A DNA stretch of 57,148 nt. Source: Vampirovibrionales bacterium. Its GTDB lineage: Bacteria > Cyanobacteriota > Vampirovibrionia > Vampirovibrionales > JAGQHJ01. The stretch lies in contig JANWIO010000074.1 in NCBI GenBank assembly GCA_025449835.1, positions 1-57,148 of the forward strand, in the 5' to 3' direction. Shown piece after piece: positions 17,294 to 25,543 of this stretch. The notes under the pieces are model-generated. The model did no database searches. It saw nothing but the letters and a program-made list of their open reading frames with translations, and had not been told where the DNA came from. Positions within the stretch are counted from its first letter, which is position 1. Every line of letters begins with the position of its first letter. The position numbers and the translations under genes were made by a program.

Positions 17294-18166
17294 TTATAAG
17301 TCTTGTAATGCTTTTCTGTCGCCATCAATGGATTCTTTTAAGAGTTTTTTCACAACATCTTCTTGAGCTTCCATTTCTTTCACAACCGTTTCGAGGTTTT
17401 TCACCTTATTCGTTAAGATCGTATCAGCATTTACCAAAATCCGGCTGCTAACATGTTGATATGCCGACAAAACCGCCCCAGAAAAACCCGACAGAATAGT
17501 TCCTGCGGCAAGACCTGCAAGTCCGGACCCACCAAACAAAGGTGCTAATGTGGTTAATAAACCACCAATACCACTAACAACACCGGCAGCAGGCATAATA
17601 AAATTTCGCCCGAAACCAGAAGCACCCACAAGACCCGCCCCAACACCCGCAGCATTAACCACGCCCCCGCCTGACCCAATGGCGGCAGCGCTTCCTGCAA
17701 CGGTCCCACCAATGCCTTGAACAGGGGATGTAACACTCCCAAAACCGCTAGAACCCGTTTTTAAACTTCCTAAGCCCGCAGAGGCTAAGATTGATAACGC
17801 ATCAAATCCAGCGGCAGACCCACCTGTTGGGAAACCACTTATTTGTGACATGGGGCCTAAGCCAAATGAGGATTGCCCTCCAGGAATAACACCCGTACCT
17901 GGCTGAATGGGAGAGTAATAAGAAGTCCCTGGAATATTAATAGACTGGTTCCCCATGACAGGGAGAAAACTAGATCCTGAAACCATTTGTGCAATTTTAA
18001 ACAAAAAACTGCTAACCGGCCCTAAGCCACTTCCCCCAATGGAAGGACCCGAAACCGTCAAGTCCCTCAACTGATCGTATGTTTCAAACAAGTCGGCCTT
18101 CGCTGCTGAGTCTGACTTTGAAAGATCATCGAGAATCACAATATCTGAGGTAAATTTATAACTCAT
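17294..18166 (-). CDS. Glycine/serine-rich hydrophobic protein, unknown function
   Basis: 290 residues with three parts. Residues 1-45 are polar and helical (DLSKSDSAAKADLFETYDQL). Residues 45-235 are very rich in Gly, Ser and Ala with small hydrophobics (GSAAAIGSGGGVVNAAGVG and GGLLTTLAPLFGG), without normal charged breaks, reminiscent of glycine-zipper or secreted matrix-like proteins. Residues 245-290 form a charged helix, KVKNLETVVKEMEAQEDVV, likely a coiled coil. There is no Sec signal peptide. It lies 51 bases downstream of a 109-residue coiled-coil protein on the same strand and is probably under the same sigma-28-type promoter. Export by the flagellar apparatus is conceivable (polar N-terminus, no signal) but is speculation. 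Confidence 0.75.
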   Translation of the reverse strand: MSYKFTSDIVILDDLSKSDSAAKADLFETYDQLRDLTVSGPSIGGSGLGPVSSFLFKIAQMVSGSSFLPVMGNQSINIPGTSYYSPIQPGTGVIPGGQSSFGLGPMSQISGFPTGGSAAGFDALSILASAGLGSLKTGSSGFGSVTSPVQGIGGTVAGSAAAIGSGGGVVNAAGVGAGLVGASGFGRNFIMPAAGVVSGIGGLLTTLAPLFGGSGLAGLAAGTILSGFSGAVLSAYQHVSSRILVNADTILTNKVKNLETVVKEMEAQEDVVKKLLKESIDGDRKALQDL

Positions 18167-18217
18167 GTGTGGCGGTCTTCCTTCTCTTTCTTATTTTTTT
18201 GGTTTTGAGGGATATTT

Positions 18218-18547
18218 TTAAGCAAACGTTTTAAATGTGAGTGTAATATTCTTATCGATCACTTTTTGCACAGCTTCAATTTCTGTTTGCACAGATTTTT
18301 GTTGGGTATCCACTCGACGCAGTTGGAGCTCCAAAGCTTGGTCTAAACTTTGCAAAGAATTAATCCGAAGCTGAATTTGAATGGCCTGGGTTGAGTTTGG
18401 ATCTAAGGTGGTTGCAACGTTAAACAATTCATTGGTAATGTTAGCCAACTGCATCCGCGATTGGTTAATCTGCTGACCGGAAAATTCTAAATCGCTTTTT
18501 CTCGCGGTCAATAATAAATAACGTGCTTGACTGGCTGCCAATCCCAT
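18218..18547 (-). CDS. 109-residue coiled-coil protein, copy A (sigma-28-linked family)
   Basis: 109 residues, 96 of them identical to the protein encoded at 18771-19100. The N-terminus MGLAASQARYLLLTARKSD is distinctive; I recall similar 'AASQARxLxLTAR' starts in uncultured bacteria with no known function (memory only). The rest is almost all helix with heptad-like spacing (IQLRINSLQSLDQALELQLRRVDTQQ), so it should form a coiled coil, as do flagellar export substrates and hook-associated proteins. There are no cysteines and no signal peptide. A FliA-type promoter with one extra spacer base lies about 65 bases upstream. The glycine-rich gene follows. Confidence 0.85.
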   Translation of the reverse strand: MGLAASQARYLLLTARKSDLEFSGQQINQSRMQLANITNELFNVATTLDPNSTQAIQIQLRINSLQSLDQALELQLRRVDTQQKSVQTEIEAVQKVIDKNITLTFKTFA

Positions 18548-18612
18548 GAGAAAGCATCCTCCTTCCAGGCTGTGTGGTCTTTCTCTTTTTCCAAAGAAAG
18601 TCTTCTCTATCG

Positions 18613-18640
18613 GTATCGGTATTCTCCAATACCAACTTCA
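18613..18640 (-). promoter_or_regulatory. Probable sigma-28 (FliA) promoter for copy A
   Basis: Minus strand: TGAAGTTG, 12-base spacer, ACCGATAC. Against the enterobacterial consensus TAAAGTTT-N11-GCCGATAA this is six of eight at each box with one extra spacer base. The predicted leader (about 58 bases) is like that of copy B. Confidence 0.55.
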
Positions 18641-18770
18641 AAAATTACGGACCTTAGCCTGAAAAATTCATCTATTGAGATGAGTGTTTTTTGAGATACC
18701 GTATGGGAACTGTAATGATTTTGTAAGATTTTGCAATTTCAATGGGATGGGATGCAAAATAGCATCGAAA

Positions 18771-19100
18771 TTATGCAAACGTTTTAAAGGTCATATCAAT
18801 GTTTTTCTGAATGACTTTTTGCACCGCTTCAATTTCGGTTTGCACAGATTTTTGTTGCGTATCCACACGACGCAGTTGAAGCTCCAAAGCTTGGTCTAAG
18901 CTTTGGAGTGAATTAATCCGTAACTGAATGATAATGGCCTCTGGAGACTCAGGGTCTAGGCTGGTGGCAACCGTAAAAAGCTGGTTCGTAATATCGGCAA
19001 GCTGCATGCGCGATTGGTTGATCTGCTGACCAGAAAACTCTAAATCACTTTTTCTTGCTGTCAACGTCAAATAGCGTGCTTGGCTTGCTGCCATACCCAT
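18771..19100 (-). CDS. 109-residue coiled-coil protein, copy B (sigma-28-linked family)
   Basis: 109 residues, 88 percent identical to the copy at 18218-18547. The 13 differences cluster in residues 36-57 and 98-102, while the N-terminal 35 residues and the helix 58-97 are nearly unchanged, pointing to selection on protein sequence after tandem duplication. MGMAASQARYLTLTARKSD opens the protein; the remainder is predicted coiled coil. The gene has its own near-perfect sigma-28 promoter and is separated from copy A by 223 bases containing another such promoter. Expected product: a small cytoplasmic or exported helical protein tied to flagellar or motility functions. Confidence 0.87.
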   Translation of the reverse strand: MGMAASQARYLTLTARKSDLEFSGQQINQSRMQLADITNQLFTVATSLDPESPEAIIIQLRINSLQSLDQALELQLRRVDTQQKSVQTEIEAVQKVIQKNIDMTFKTFA

Positions 19101-19498
19101 AGATGGGGCCCCTCTATCGTTGATTTCCTTAATAAAGTCTTATTCAGAGAACTGCTTCTCTATGTGTTTTTATCGTCACGCCAAAAAAGAACTTTAACTT
19201 GTGTTAAGTAATTGCGACAAATTTCTTTACATAAATTTTAAAAACGCCTTGAATACGGAAGTTTATTAGAGCATGTAAAACCAATCTGCTTGCTTGAAAA
19301 GAAAGACAATGCTAATGAGCACAAAAGCCAAAATCTCTTGAGCGTAAAAGAATTATCGGCGGGTTGGATAGCCGTGAGCATTTAATGATTCGTTAAAAAG
19401 AATTAAAGGTAATACCTCACTATGCCTCCAAGGCTTTTGTTCTGCTAAGGTACTTCTACAGGGTCTATTCCCCATGCTCCTGATATACTAATAAAGAT
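19101..19498. other. Divergent intergenic region holding the copy B promoter
   Basis: About 400 bases between copy B (minus) and the TauE-type exporter (plus). It contains the sigma-28 promoter at 19170-19196 and a lone minus-strand GCCGATAA near 19351-19358 without a matching -35. I see no coding frame, tRNA or clear hairpin. For the exporter gene a TATACT-like box lies near 19483, very close to the ATG. Confidence 0.5.
19170..19196 (-). promoter_or_regulatory. Sigma-28 (FliA) promoter for copy B
   Basis: Minus strand: TAAAGTTC, exactly 11 bases, GACGATAA. This is seven of eight and seven of eight or better against TAAAGTTT-N11-GCCGATAA with correct spacing. Start point near 19162, giving a leader of about 60 bases. 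Confidence 0.8.
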
Positions 19499-20338
19499 AT
19501 GAATATACTTGAGTTAACATCTTTAATCTGGATTGGATCTCTATTGGCTGGGTTTCTAGGAGCACTTACTGGCCTAGGCGGAGGTGTGGTTATAGTGCCT
19601 CTCTTAACCCTCCTTTTTGGAATCAACATCCATTATGCTATCGGTGCATCTCTGGTTTCTGTCATTGCCACTTCTTCCGGCGCAGCATCCGCTTATGTTC
19701 GGGAAGGGTTCACCAATATACGAATCGGCATGGTGTTAGAAATTGCGACGGTTCTGGGTGCTTTGATAGGATCAATAATACTCGCAGCCATTTTGCCAAG
19801 CACCATGATTGCAATCATTTTTGGGATTGTTCTCATTTACTCAGCCATTATTTCAAGCCTGTTACGCCTACAAGATCATGAAAACGTCCAGCCCGACAGG
19901 TGGGCCACTCGGCTTCGCCTTGGCGGAAGTTTCCCCACCTCAGAAGGCTTAAAAGCATATGAGGTCTCTTCTGTCCCAGGCGGTTTTGGCTTAATGACAG
20001 TTGCAGGAATGTTATCTGGATTACTCGGAATTGGATCAGGTGCAATGAAAGTCATTGCAATGGATCAGGTCATGAAAATACCCTTTAAAGCAGCCACCAC
20101 TACCAGTAATTTTATGATTGGGGTAACCGCAGCAGCTAGCGCAGCAGTCTACCTTCACAGAGGATATATCGATCCAGGACTTTCTATGCCAGTAATGCTG
20201 GGTGTACTTATCGGATCACTATTAGGAGCTAAAGCATTAACTCGTTTACACATCAAAGTTTTGCGAACTGCTTTTAGCGTGGTTATCTTCCTTTTAGGAA
20301 TAGAAATGATATTTAACGGCTTTACAGGAAGACTATAG
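19499..20338 (+). CDS. TauE/SafE-family sulfite/organosulfonate-type exporter
   Basis: 279 residues with about eight hydrophobic spans, the normal TauE/SafE layout of two repeats. Repeat one starts LLAGFLGALTGLGGGVVIVPLL, repeat two TVAGMLSGLLGIGSGAMKV; both carry the glycine-rich signature and the following small-residue segments (HYAIGASLVSVIATSSGAASAY; PFKAATTTSNFMIGVTAAASAAVY). These inner-membrane proteins export sulfite, sulfonates or related anions; the substrate cannot be told from sequence. It is two bases upstream of a DUF1634 membrane gene, a common pairing. The hydrophilic loop in the middle (RLQDHENVQPDRWATRL) should face the cytoplasm. Confidence 0.92.
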   Translation: MNILELTSLIWIGSLLAGFLGALTGLGGGVVIVPLLTLLFGINIHYAIGASLVSVIATSSGAASAYVREGFTNIRIGMVLEIATVLGALIGSIILAAILPSTMIAIIFGIVLIYSAIISSLLRLQDHENVQPDRWATRLRLGGSFPTSEGLKAYEVSSVPGGFGLMTVAGMLSGLLGIGSGAMKVIAMDQVMKIPFKAATTTSNFMIGVTAAASAAVYLHRGYIDPGLSMPVMLGVLIGSLLGAKALTRLHIKVLRTAFSVVIFLLGIEMIFNGFTGRL

Positions 20339-20340
20339 GC

Positions 20341-20724
20341 ATGGAAAAACAAGAACACCACATTGTCATGCAGGAAGTCATTGGAAATCTTCTACGAACA
20401 GGTGTAATGCTTGCAGCTATCGTGGTTCTCGTTGGGGGTATCTTGTACCTTATGCAGAATAGCAATCGGCTTATTACATTACACCACTTTAAAGGTGAAC
20501 CACAAAGGTTAACGCATATTTCAATCATCTTTAAGCAAGCATTGAGTGGACATAGCCAAGCCATTATCCAAATGGGGCTACTAATTCTCATTTTTACCCC
20601 CATTGCCCGCGTGCTGCTTTCCGTCTTCGTATTTGCCCTAGAAAAAGATAGGCTTTATGTTCTCATTACACTCATTGTTTTAGGACTTCTACTTTATAGC
20701 TTAATTGGTAATGCCGCCGCTTAA
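20341..20724 (+). CDS. DUF1634 membrane protein, partner of the TauE/SafE exporter
   Basis: 127 residues with three hydrophobic spans: TGVMLAAIVVLVGGILYLM (about 20-38), IIQMGLLILIFTPIARVLLSVFVFAL (about 73-98) and LYVLITLIVLGLLLYSLIG (about 104-122). The motif GLLxLIxTPIARV is the mark of DUF1634. Such genes are repeatedly found right after TauE/SafE genes, as here with a two-base gap, so the two probably form one transport unit. Biochemical role unknown. Confidence 0.9.
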   Translation: MEKQEHHIVMQEVIGNLLRTGVMLAAIVVLVGGILYLMQNSNRLITLHHFKGEPQRLTHISIIFKQALSGHSQAIIQMGLLILIFTPIARVLLSVFVFALEKDRLYVLITLIVLGLLLYSLIGNAAA

Positions 20725-20954
20725 TTTAACGTATTTCATCATGATGTTAACGCCCATTCTTACAATATATTCCTGTTTCCGATTTACACATTTTTCAATC
20801 TGACACCCTTCCCTATCAAAAAAGCGCTTTTTAAACCCATTTCATTACATTTCACTTGATCAGAGGATGAGGTTGCAATTTTGATCACTCACAATACAAT
20901 CTAAGTACACCTACAGCCTAAATTACTTTTTGGAGAAGAGAGGGAGAGTCAGCC

Positions 20955-21182
20955 ATGTCGAAAATGTTTTTGCAACAAATTTTATCGGGAAAAACAGAAC
21001 CTGTTCGTATTGCAGAAAGAGAACAACGGCCACAGAGAAACCCGTTTCTTCAGTCTGGCATTATGAATGAAAATGCCAACCAAGAACAAGGGGTCAATCG
21101 GCCTTTACGGCATCCGTTATTTGTGGGTTATCGGGACAACAAACCGATTTACGCCGGTTCACGTCTTTTTGTGTTGTATTAA
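20955..21182 (+). CDS. Small basic hypothetical protein (75 residues)
   Basis: 75 residues preceded by AGGGAGAG, about eight bases before ATG 20955, so translation is likely. The sequence is basic and Gln/Asn/Pro rich (REQRPQRNPFLQSG; NRPLRHPLFVGYRDN), with a C-terminal YAGSRLFVLY. No signal peptide or membrane span; may be largely disordered. It ends one base before the convergent WYL gene. Unknown function; the ribosome-binding site is the main support. Confidence 0.6.
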   Translation: MSKMFLQQILSGKTEPVRIAEREQRPQRNPFLQSGIMNENANQEQGVNRPLRHPLFVGYRDNKPIYAGSRLFVLY

Positions 21183-21183
21183 T

Positions 21184-22152
21184 TCAGTTTGACGATTCCA
21201 AAGGGATTAATAAGGAATCAATCAGCTTTAGCATCTCCTGCTTTGCGGAAGCCGGTGAAATGATTTGGCAGGCCGTTCCATATTTCAGCAACCTTCGCAA
21301 CAATTGTTCCACTTCATCAGTGGCATGATGAACGAGGAGAAACTCACCTTTATTTAAAACCGTTTCTCCTGGATAGGGTCGATAATTGTATGCTAATCGT
21401 CCGGTTAGCTTAAACGTAACGATGGTTTTCACGGGTTGAGAACGAATTCGATTGGGCAACTGACGAATGGATTGAATTTGTGTAAAAGGGTATCGAATTT
21501 TTTTATGGGTATGGGAATCTTTTCCAATCAGATAAAGGCGCCGTTTATAACAAACCACCTCATGAGGCTCCAATAATTTTAATATGGATTGGTGATCTTT
21601 GGTTTCATACCGAATTTCCAAGACTTGCCCTTCATAACAATATCGCTGAAGTTGCTCAATTTGTAAGCACTCATCTTCAGAAAGCCCCGCTTCCATTGCC
21701 ATTTTAAGTGCTGGTGAGAGAAAAGCACCGATTTCATGGGATAAATCGATTCTGGAAAGCTGCTTTACAAGCGCACAAAAACCATTGCTAATGGAATACA
21801 ATGGCTGCATTGAAAGGGAATTTACAATGTTATTGATGGTTGTTAGCTCTTTTTTTCTCAATTCCAGCTTTAGCGGATGCTCTTCCATCCGATACATCAC
21901 ATGACCCTGCTCTTCAAAACGTTCAATAACACAACCAAACAAACGGAGTGTATGAATATATTTATTCAAGGTCTCATGGGTCAATGTGCGCTGTACCATG
22001 GGGTGATTCAACAAGTGTGTATTCAGATCCTCAAAAGAGATCCGATCTGATTGGCTTAATAACAAATAAACACATAATAAACGATGCGCTGAAATATTAA
22101 TGACAGAACCCTCTCGTGGTGACCGATATACCCATGTATTCTCCAATGTCAT
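21184..22152 (-). CDS. WYL-domain transcriptional regulator (second of a pair)
   Basis: 322 residues. The N-terminal 90 residues suit a winged HTH (HRLLCVYLLLSQSDRISFEDLNTHL, then a wing ending HVMYRMEEHPLKL). The middle (165-245) is a WYL domain of the Sm-like fold: QVLEIRYETKD, LLEPHEVVCYKRRLYLIGKD and RYPFTQIQSIRQL, where the usual W-Y-L appears as RLYLIG. A WCX-like C-terminal extension follows. WYL domains sense ligands or nucleic acid ends. Its start coincides with the last bases of a second WYL gene, so they are co-translated, as PafB and PafC are in actinobacteria. Confidence 0.82.
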   Translation of the reverse strand: MTLENTWVYRSPREGSVINISAHRLLCVYLLLSQSDRISFEDLNTHLLNHPMVQRTLTHETLNKYIHTLRLFGCVIERFEEQGHVMYRMEEHPLKLELRKKELTTINNIVNSLSMQPLYSISNGFCALVKQLSRIDLSHEIGAFLSPALKMAMEAGLSEDECLQIEQLQRYCYEGQVLEIRYETKDHQSILKLLEPHEVVCYKRRLYLIGKDSHTHKKIRYPFTQIQSIRQLPNRIRSQPVKTIVTFKLTGRLAYNYRPYPGETVLNKGEFLLVHHATDEVEQLLRRLLKYGTACQIISPASAKQEMLKLIDSLLIPLESSN

Positions 22153-23099
22153 TATAGGTATAATTGCCTCATTTGGTGCAAACTATTTTGAAGTTCTTTT
22201 TTAAACGTTTGAGGCGATAAAACCTGAAATTGGTACCCTGATGTCAATAACTTTTGTTTTAACAAAAAGTCGTTATCGGTTTTAATTTGAACCAATAAGT
22301 GTTGATCAAAATCAGGATCCTGGAGTAATGTTTCATTCTCATAAATCGTTTCATATTCTTTCATCGAGCAATTTAGAATCCGGATGAGAAACGTTTCTGA
22401 CTGTAATTGCTGTTGCAGCAAATGTTCCCGAAGGGAGGGATTTGAAAAGGGGACAACTGATTTTATTTTATCCAACCGAAGCAAAGTACCATTTTCTTGC
22501 TTAGGCCGATGACCGATTAAATATAAAATCCCCCGTTGATAAGAAATTTTTTGGGGCAAAATTTCAATATCTTCCATCCCATTCATAAATGAATCATATT
22601 GAACATTGAGGAGATGGTGTTCTTGGCACCACTGCTCCAAATCTTGCACCAATTCTTCAACCTGATTAAAATCCATTAACCGACACGCTGCAAAAAACTG
22701 GCTCGCTAAATCCTCTCGGTTTTTATTGGAGGCATGGCCAAATGCCCGTTGTAACCACTGACAAAAATGAATAATGTCCCAATAACTTATATTCTCTTCA
22801 ACCTGAGAAAGGGTTTCTTTTAGTATTTGTAGGTCACTTGGTGTTACAAAATAGTTAAACGGATGATACAGAAGCCGATATTGAAACCCATTTTTACGCG
22901 TGGGACGGCTAATTTTGCAACCTATCGACTTCAAGGTATTTAAATAAAGCCACAGGGTATCTTGGGATATTTTTTTCCCAATTCGAGGATTGGCTTTAAA
23001 CCGGCTATTAATTTCCTCAAACGTTAGGGGTGTTTCAGCAAGCCCTAAAAGCAACAATAAAATTCGATAGGCAGTTTGGTTAAAACTATCTTGTTTCAA
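22152..23099 (-). CDS. WYL-domain transcriptional regulator (first of a pair)
   Basis: 315 residues with the same order as its neighbour: winged HTH (ILLLLLGLAETPLTFEEINSRFK, KSIGCKISRPTRKNGFQYRLLYHPFNY), a helical linker, a WYL domain (LLNVQYDSFMNGMEDIEILPQKISYQRGILYLIGHR, positions about 175-215) and a WCX-like tail with FKKELQNSLHQM. Overall similarity to the downstream protein is low but the domain plan is the same, consistent with an old duplication and a heterodimer. The target genes cannot be told from here. The pair stands alone between convergent and divergent neighbours. Confidence 0.8.
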   Translation of the reverse strand: MKQDSFNQTAYRILLLLLGLAETPLTFEEINSRFKANPRIGKKISQDTLWLYLNTLKSIGCKISRPTRKNGFQYRLLYHPFNYFVTPSDLQILKETLSQVEENISYWDIIHFCQWLQRAFGHASNKNREDLASQFFAACRLMDFNQVEELVQDLEQWCQEHHLLNVQYDSFMNGMEDIEILPQKISYQRGILYLIGHRPKQENGTLLRLDKIKSVVPFSNPSLREHLLQQQLQSETFLIRILNCSMKEYETIYENETLLQDPDFDQHLLVQIKTDNDFLLKQKLLTSGYQFQVLSPQTFKKELQNSLHQMRQLYL

Positions 23100-23418
23100 A
23101 CGCTCTGCTCCAGCTTAATCCCTGAGTCCTTACACTATCCCCCTCGTAAAAGGGCGATAAAATAGTGACTTGCTAAACAAGCATAGCGCAAATCAGCATT
23201 TTCGACGTCGAGAAATCTTCGGTTTTACAAGATATTTACAATATTTTTTAAAGAAAAAATCCAAGATAAGGCAAAATCTCCAAACCAACAGGGTTAAACT
23301 CATTAAGGCGACTTTCTATGCTTCACTTTACAATCCCAATCAACCGCCTAACAAACACAGCCACCCTCAATACTTTTTATAAGAATAGCATTATCATCAT
23401 TTCTGTTGAAAAATAGAA
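23100..23418. other. Intergenic region between WYL pair and TPR glycosyltransferase-like gene
   Basis: About 320 bases, A/T rich in the middle. A plus-strand open frame of about 70 codons (23170-23382) has no ribosome-binding site and low-complexity product, so it is not called. I see no convincing promoter boxes, hairpin or RNA gene; a TATAAG near 23380 might be the -10 of the downstream gene. Confidence 0.4.
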
Positions 23419-25341
23419 ATGCACATTAAAATCGTTCTGGGTGGACTCGATACCTTGCACATAATAAACATTCCTGAAGCATTTGAGACTGCATTTAAAC
23501 ACCAACAGATGGGCCGATTTGAACAAGCAGAGACGCTTTATCTCGACATCCTCAAGGAAGACCCCAATAACATTGGCGTTATCAATATGCTTGGAATTCT
23601 CTATGACCAAACAACCCGACCCGATCTTGCTTTGACCTACATGAAAAAAGCAGCTCAGCTCGATCCAGAGAATGAAGGCCTTCAAAACAATTTAGGATTA
23701 GCCCTAATCTCAAACAATCAAGTTGATGAAGCCATTACGGTTTTAAAAAAGGCGATTGAAAAAGGCCCCTCCTCATTAGACATTCGTAACAGCCTTGGAG
23801 CTGCATTCTACAAGGCAAAACGCTACAGTGAGGCCATTGAGTGTTATCAAGATATTCTCCAGGAGAATCCCAATTTTACAGACGCCCATTTTAATTTAGG
23901 AAAAGCCTTACAGGATATACGCCAATTTGATCAGGCTATTGCAGCGTACCAACAGGTATTAAAGCTTACTCCCAACAATGTTAAGGCGTTAATAAGCCTT
24001 GGTAGTCTTATGATGGATTCTAATAATTTAGAGCAAGCTGAACACTATTACCAGAAAGCCCTAAACATCAATCCGATTTCACTTGAAGCCAATTACAATT
24101 TAGGCCTTGTTTACCATCGGCAAGGACAACTAAACAAAGCCATTGTCAAATACCAGCAGGTTCTTAGTATTAATCCCAAATTTGCAGATGCAATCAATGG
24201 GCTGGGTGCTGTATACTCCCGTCAATTTCGTTTTCAAGAAGCAATTGATCTTTACGAAGAAGCACTCCAAAATGGTTTAGCGACACCCAATATCCTCAGC
24301 AATCTTGCCAATATCTATGTTCAACACCACCAATTTGACAAAGCCGAAGCGTATTACCAACAAGCCATTACCCAAAACGCTTACGCTCACGAAATTCATA
24401 TTAACCAGGCACTTTTATGGTTACAACAGGGAAATTATGAAGCTGGGTGGCCAGAGTATGAATGGCGGCTTTTTCAAAATGAGTATAGCCAGAAAATTTT
24501 GATACAACCTGCCTGGAATGGCGCATCACTGGAAGGGAAACAAATTTTATTACTTCCTGAACAGGGATTGGGGAATACATTCTTTATGCTTCGGTATATT
24601 CCTTTACTCAAAGAACAAGGGGCAAACGTTATTTATGAATGCCCACCCGATCTTCATCAATTACTATCTGGATTCACAGAAATAGATCAACTGGTTCCTC
24701 CTTTTAACAGCCCCTACCCCTCTGTTCAGCACGACTATAACCTCTATCTAATGAGCCTCCCTTTTGTTTTTAAAACCACACTTGAGACCATTCCACCCCT
24801 TCCACCTTTTAATCCCATTCAAGACGCCCTTTTGGAAAAATGGCAGCAAGCTTTTCAAGCCGATAAACGATTTAAGATTGGCATTGTCTGGTCTGGAAAG
24901 GTAGGTCACCCATTGAACCCGCAACGGTCTTGCACCCTGGATGATTTCTTAACGTTAACGCAGCAATTCCCGGATATTACTTTATATAGCTTGCAAAAAG
25001 GACCTGCTTCTGATCAAATCAAACAAATGATCCCCAATATTCAATGTATTAACCTCGAACCTGCCTTAAATGACTTTACCGATACCGCTGCGGCTATCCT
25101 CAATTTAGATCTGGTGATTACGGTAGATACGTCAGTGGCCCACCTAGCTGGACTTTTACAAAAACCCGTCTGGACACTTCTCTCTTACACCCCTGATTGG
25201 CGATGGCTAATGGATCGGAAGGATACCCCTTGGTATCCAACGATGCGCCTTTTTCGGCAGGCCACTCCCGGAGATTGGAAGAGCGTTTTTGAAGAAGTAT
25301 CCTCTGAACTGGCAACCATCCTCAATACTGTGAAGATTTAA
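23419..25341 (+). CDS. TPR-repeat protein with C-terminal glycosyltransferase-like (GT-B, heptosyl/OGT-type) domain
   Basis: 640 residues. Residues about 20-335 are nine or so TPR units with the usual W-LG-Y-A-F-A-P pattern (ALISNNQVDEAITVLKKAIE, NYNLGLVYHRQGQLNKAIV). Residues 365-635 resemble a GT-B half: LEGKQILLLPEQGLGNTFFMLRY (the common 'LPEQGLGDxxxFxRY' motif), FKIGIVWSGK, RSCTLDDFLTL and near the end LDLVITVDTSVAHLAGLLQKPVWTLL with WRWLMDRKDTPWYPTMRLFRQ. Such TPR-transferases are frequent near flagellin or surface glycan genes. The start is uncertain: no ribosome-binding site precedes ATG 23419, and the TPR homology begins about residue 15. Confidence 0.85.
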   Translation: MHIKIVLGGLDTLHIINIPEAFETAFKHQQMGRFEQAETLYLDILKEDPNNIGVINMLGILYDQTTRPDLALTYMKKAAQLDPENEGLQNNLGLALISNNQVDEAITVLKKAIEKGPSSLDIRNSLGAAFYKAKRYSEAIECYQDILQENPNFTDAHFNLGKALQDIRQFDQAIAAYQQVLKLTPNNVKALISLGSLMMDSNNLEQAEHYYQKALNINPISLEANYNLGLVYHRQGQLNKAIVKYQQVLSINPKFADAINGLGAVYSRQFRFQEAIDLYEEALQNGLATPNILSNLANIYVQHHQFDKAEAYYQQAITQNAYAHEIHINQALLWLQQGNYEAGWPEYEWRLFQNEYSQKILIQPAWNGASLEGKQILLLPEQGLGNTFFMLRYIPLLKEQGANVIYECPPDLHQLLSGFTEIDQLVPPFNSPYPSVQHDYNLYLMSLPFVFKTTLETIPPLPPFNPIQDALLEKWQQAFQADKRFKIGIVWSGKVGHPLNPQRSCTLDDFLTLTQQFPDITLYSLQKGPASDQIKQMIPNIQCINLEPALNDFTDTAAAILNLDLVITVDTSVAHLAGLLQKPVWTLLSYTPDWRWLMDRKDTPWYPTMRLFRQATPGDWKSVFEEVSSELATILNTVKI

Positions 25342-25543
25342 ACGGGTATACCGTAAGCTTTTTAAAATTATTTATCGCAATAAAGACAATAATAAACGCC
25401 TATTTTCCCTTTTAAAAAATCAAAAAGAGGATCCTTTCGGGCATTTATGGTACAAAAATAGATAGAGTCACATCGAAACTTGTTTTGCTTTAAATTTTGA
25501 ACTGGTTTTTTGTTTTGTTTGTTCTGAATCGCTTTTTTAAATC

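Noticed and set aside
19351..19358. Minus-strand GCCGATAA, a perfect FliA -10 box, upstream of copy B of the 109-residue gene
   Set aside because: The only TAAA-type -35 is 16 bases away from the box instead of 11, and a far better promoter lies closer to the gene.
23170..23382. Plus-strand open frame of about 70 codons before the TPR glycosyltransferase-like gene
   Set aside because: No ribosome-binding site, low-complexity Lys/Asn-rich product, no family resemblance.
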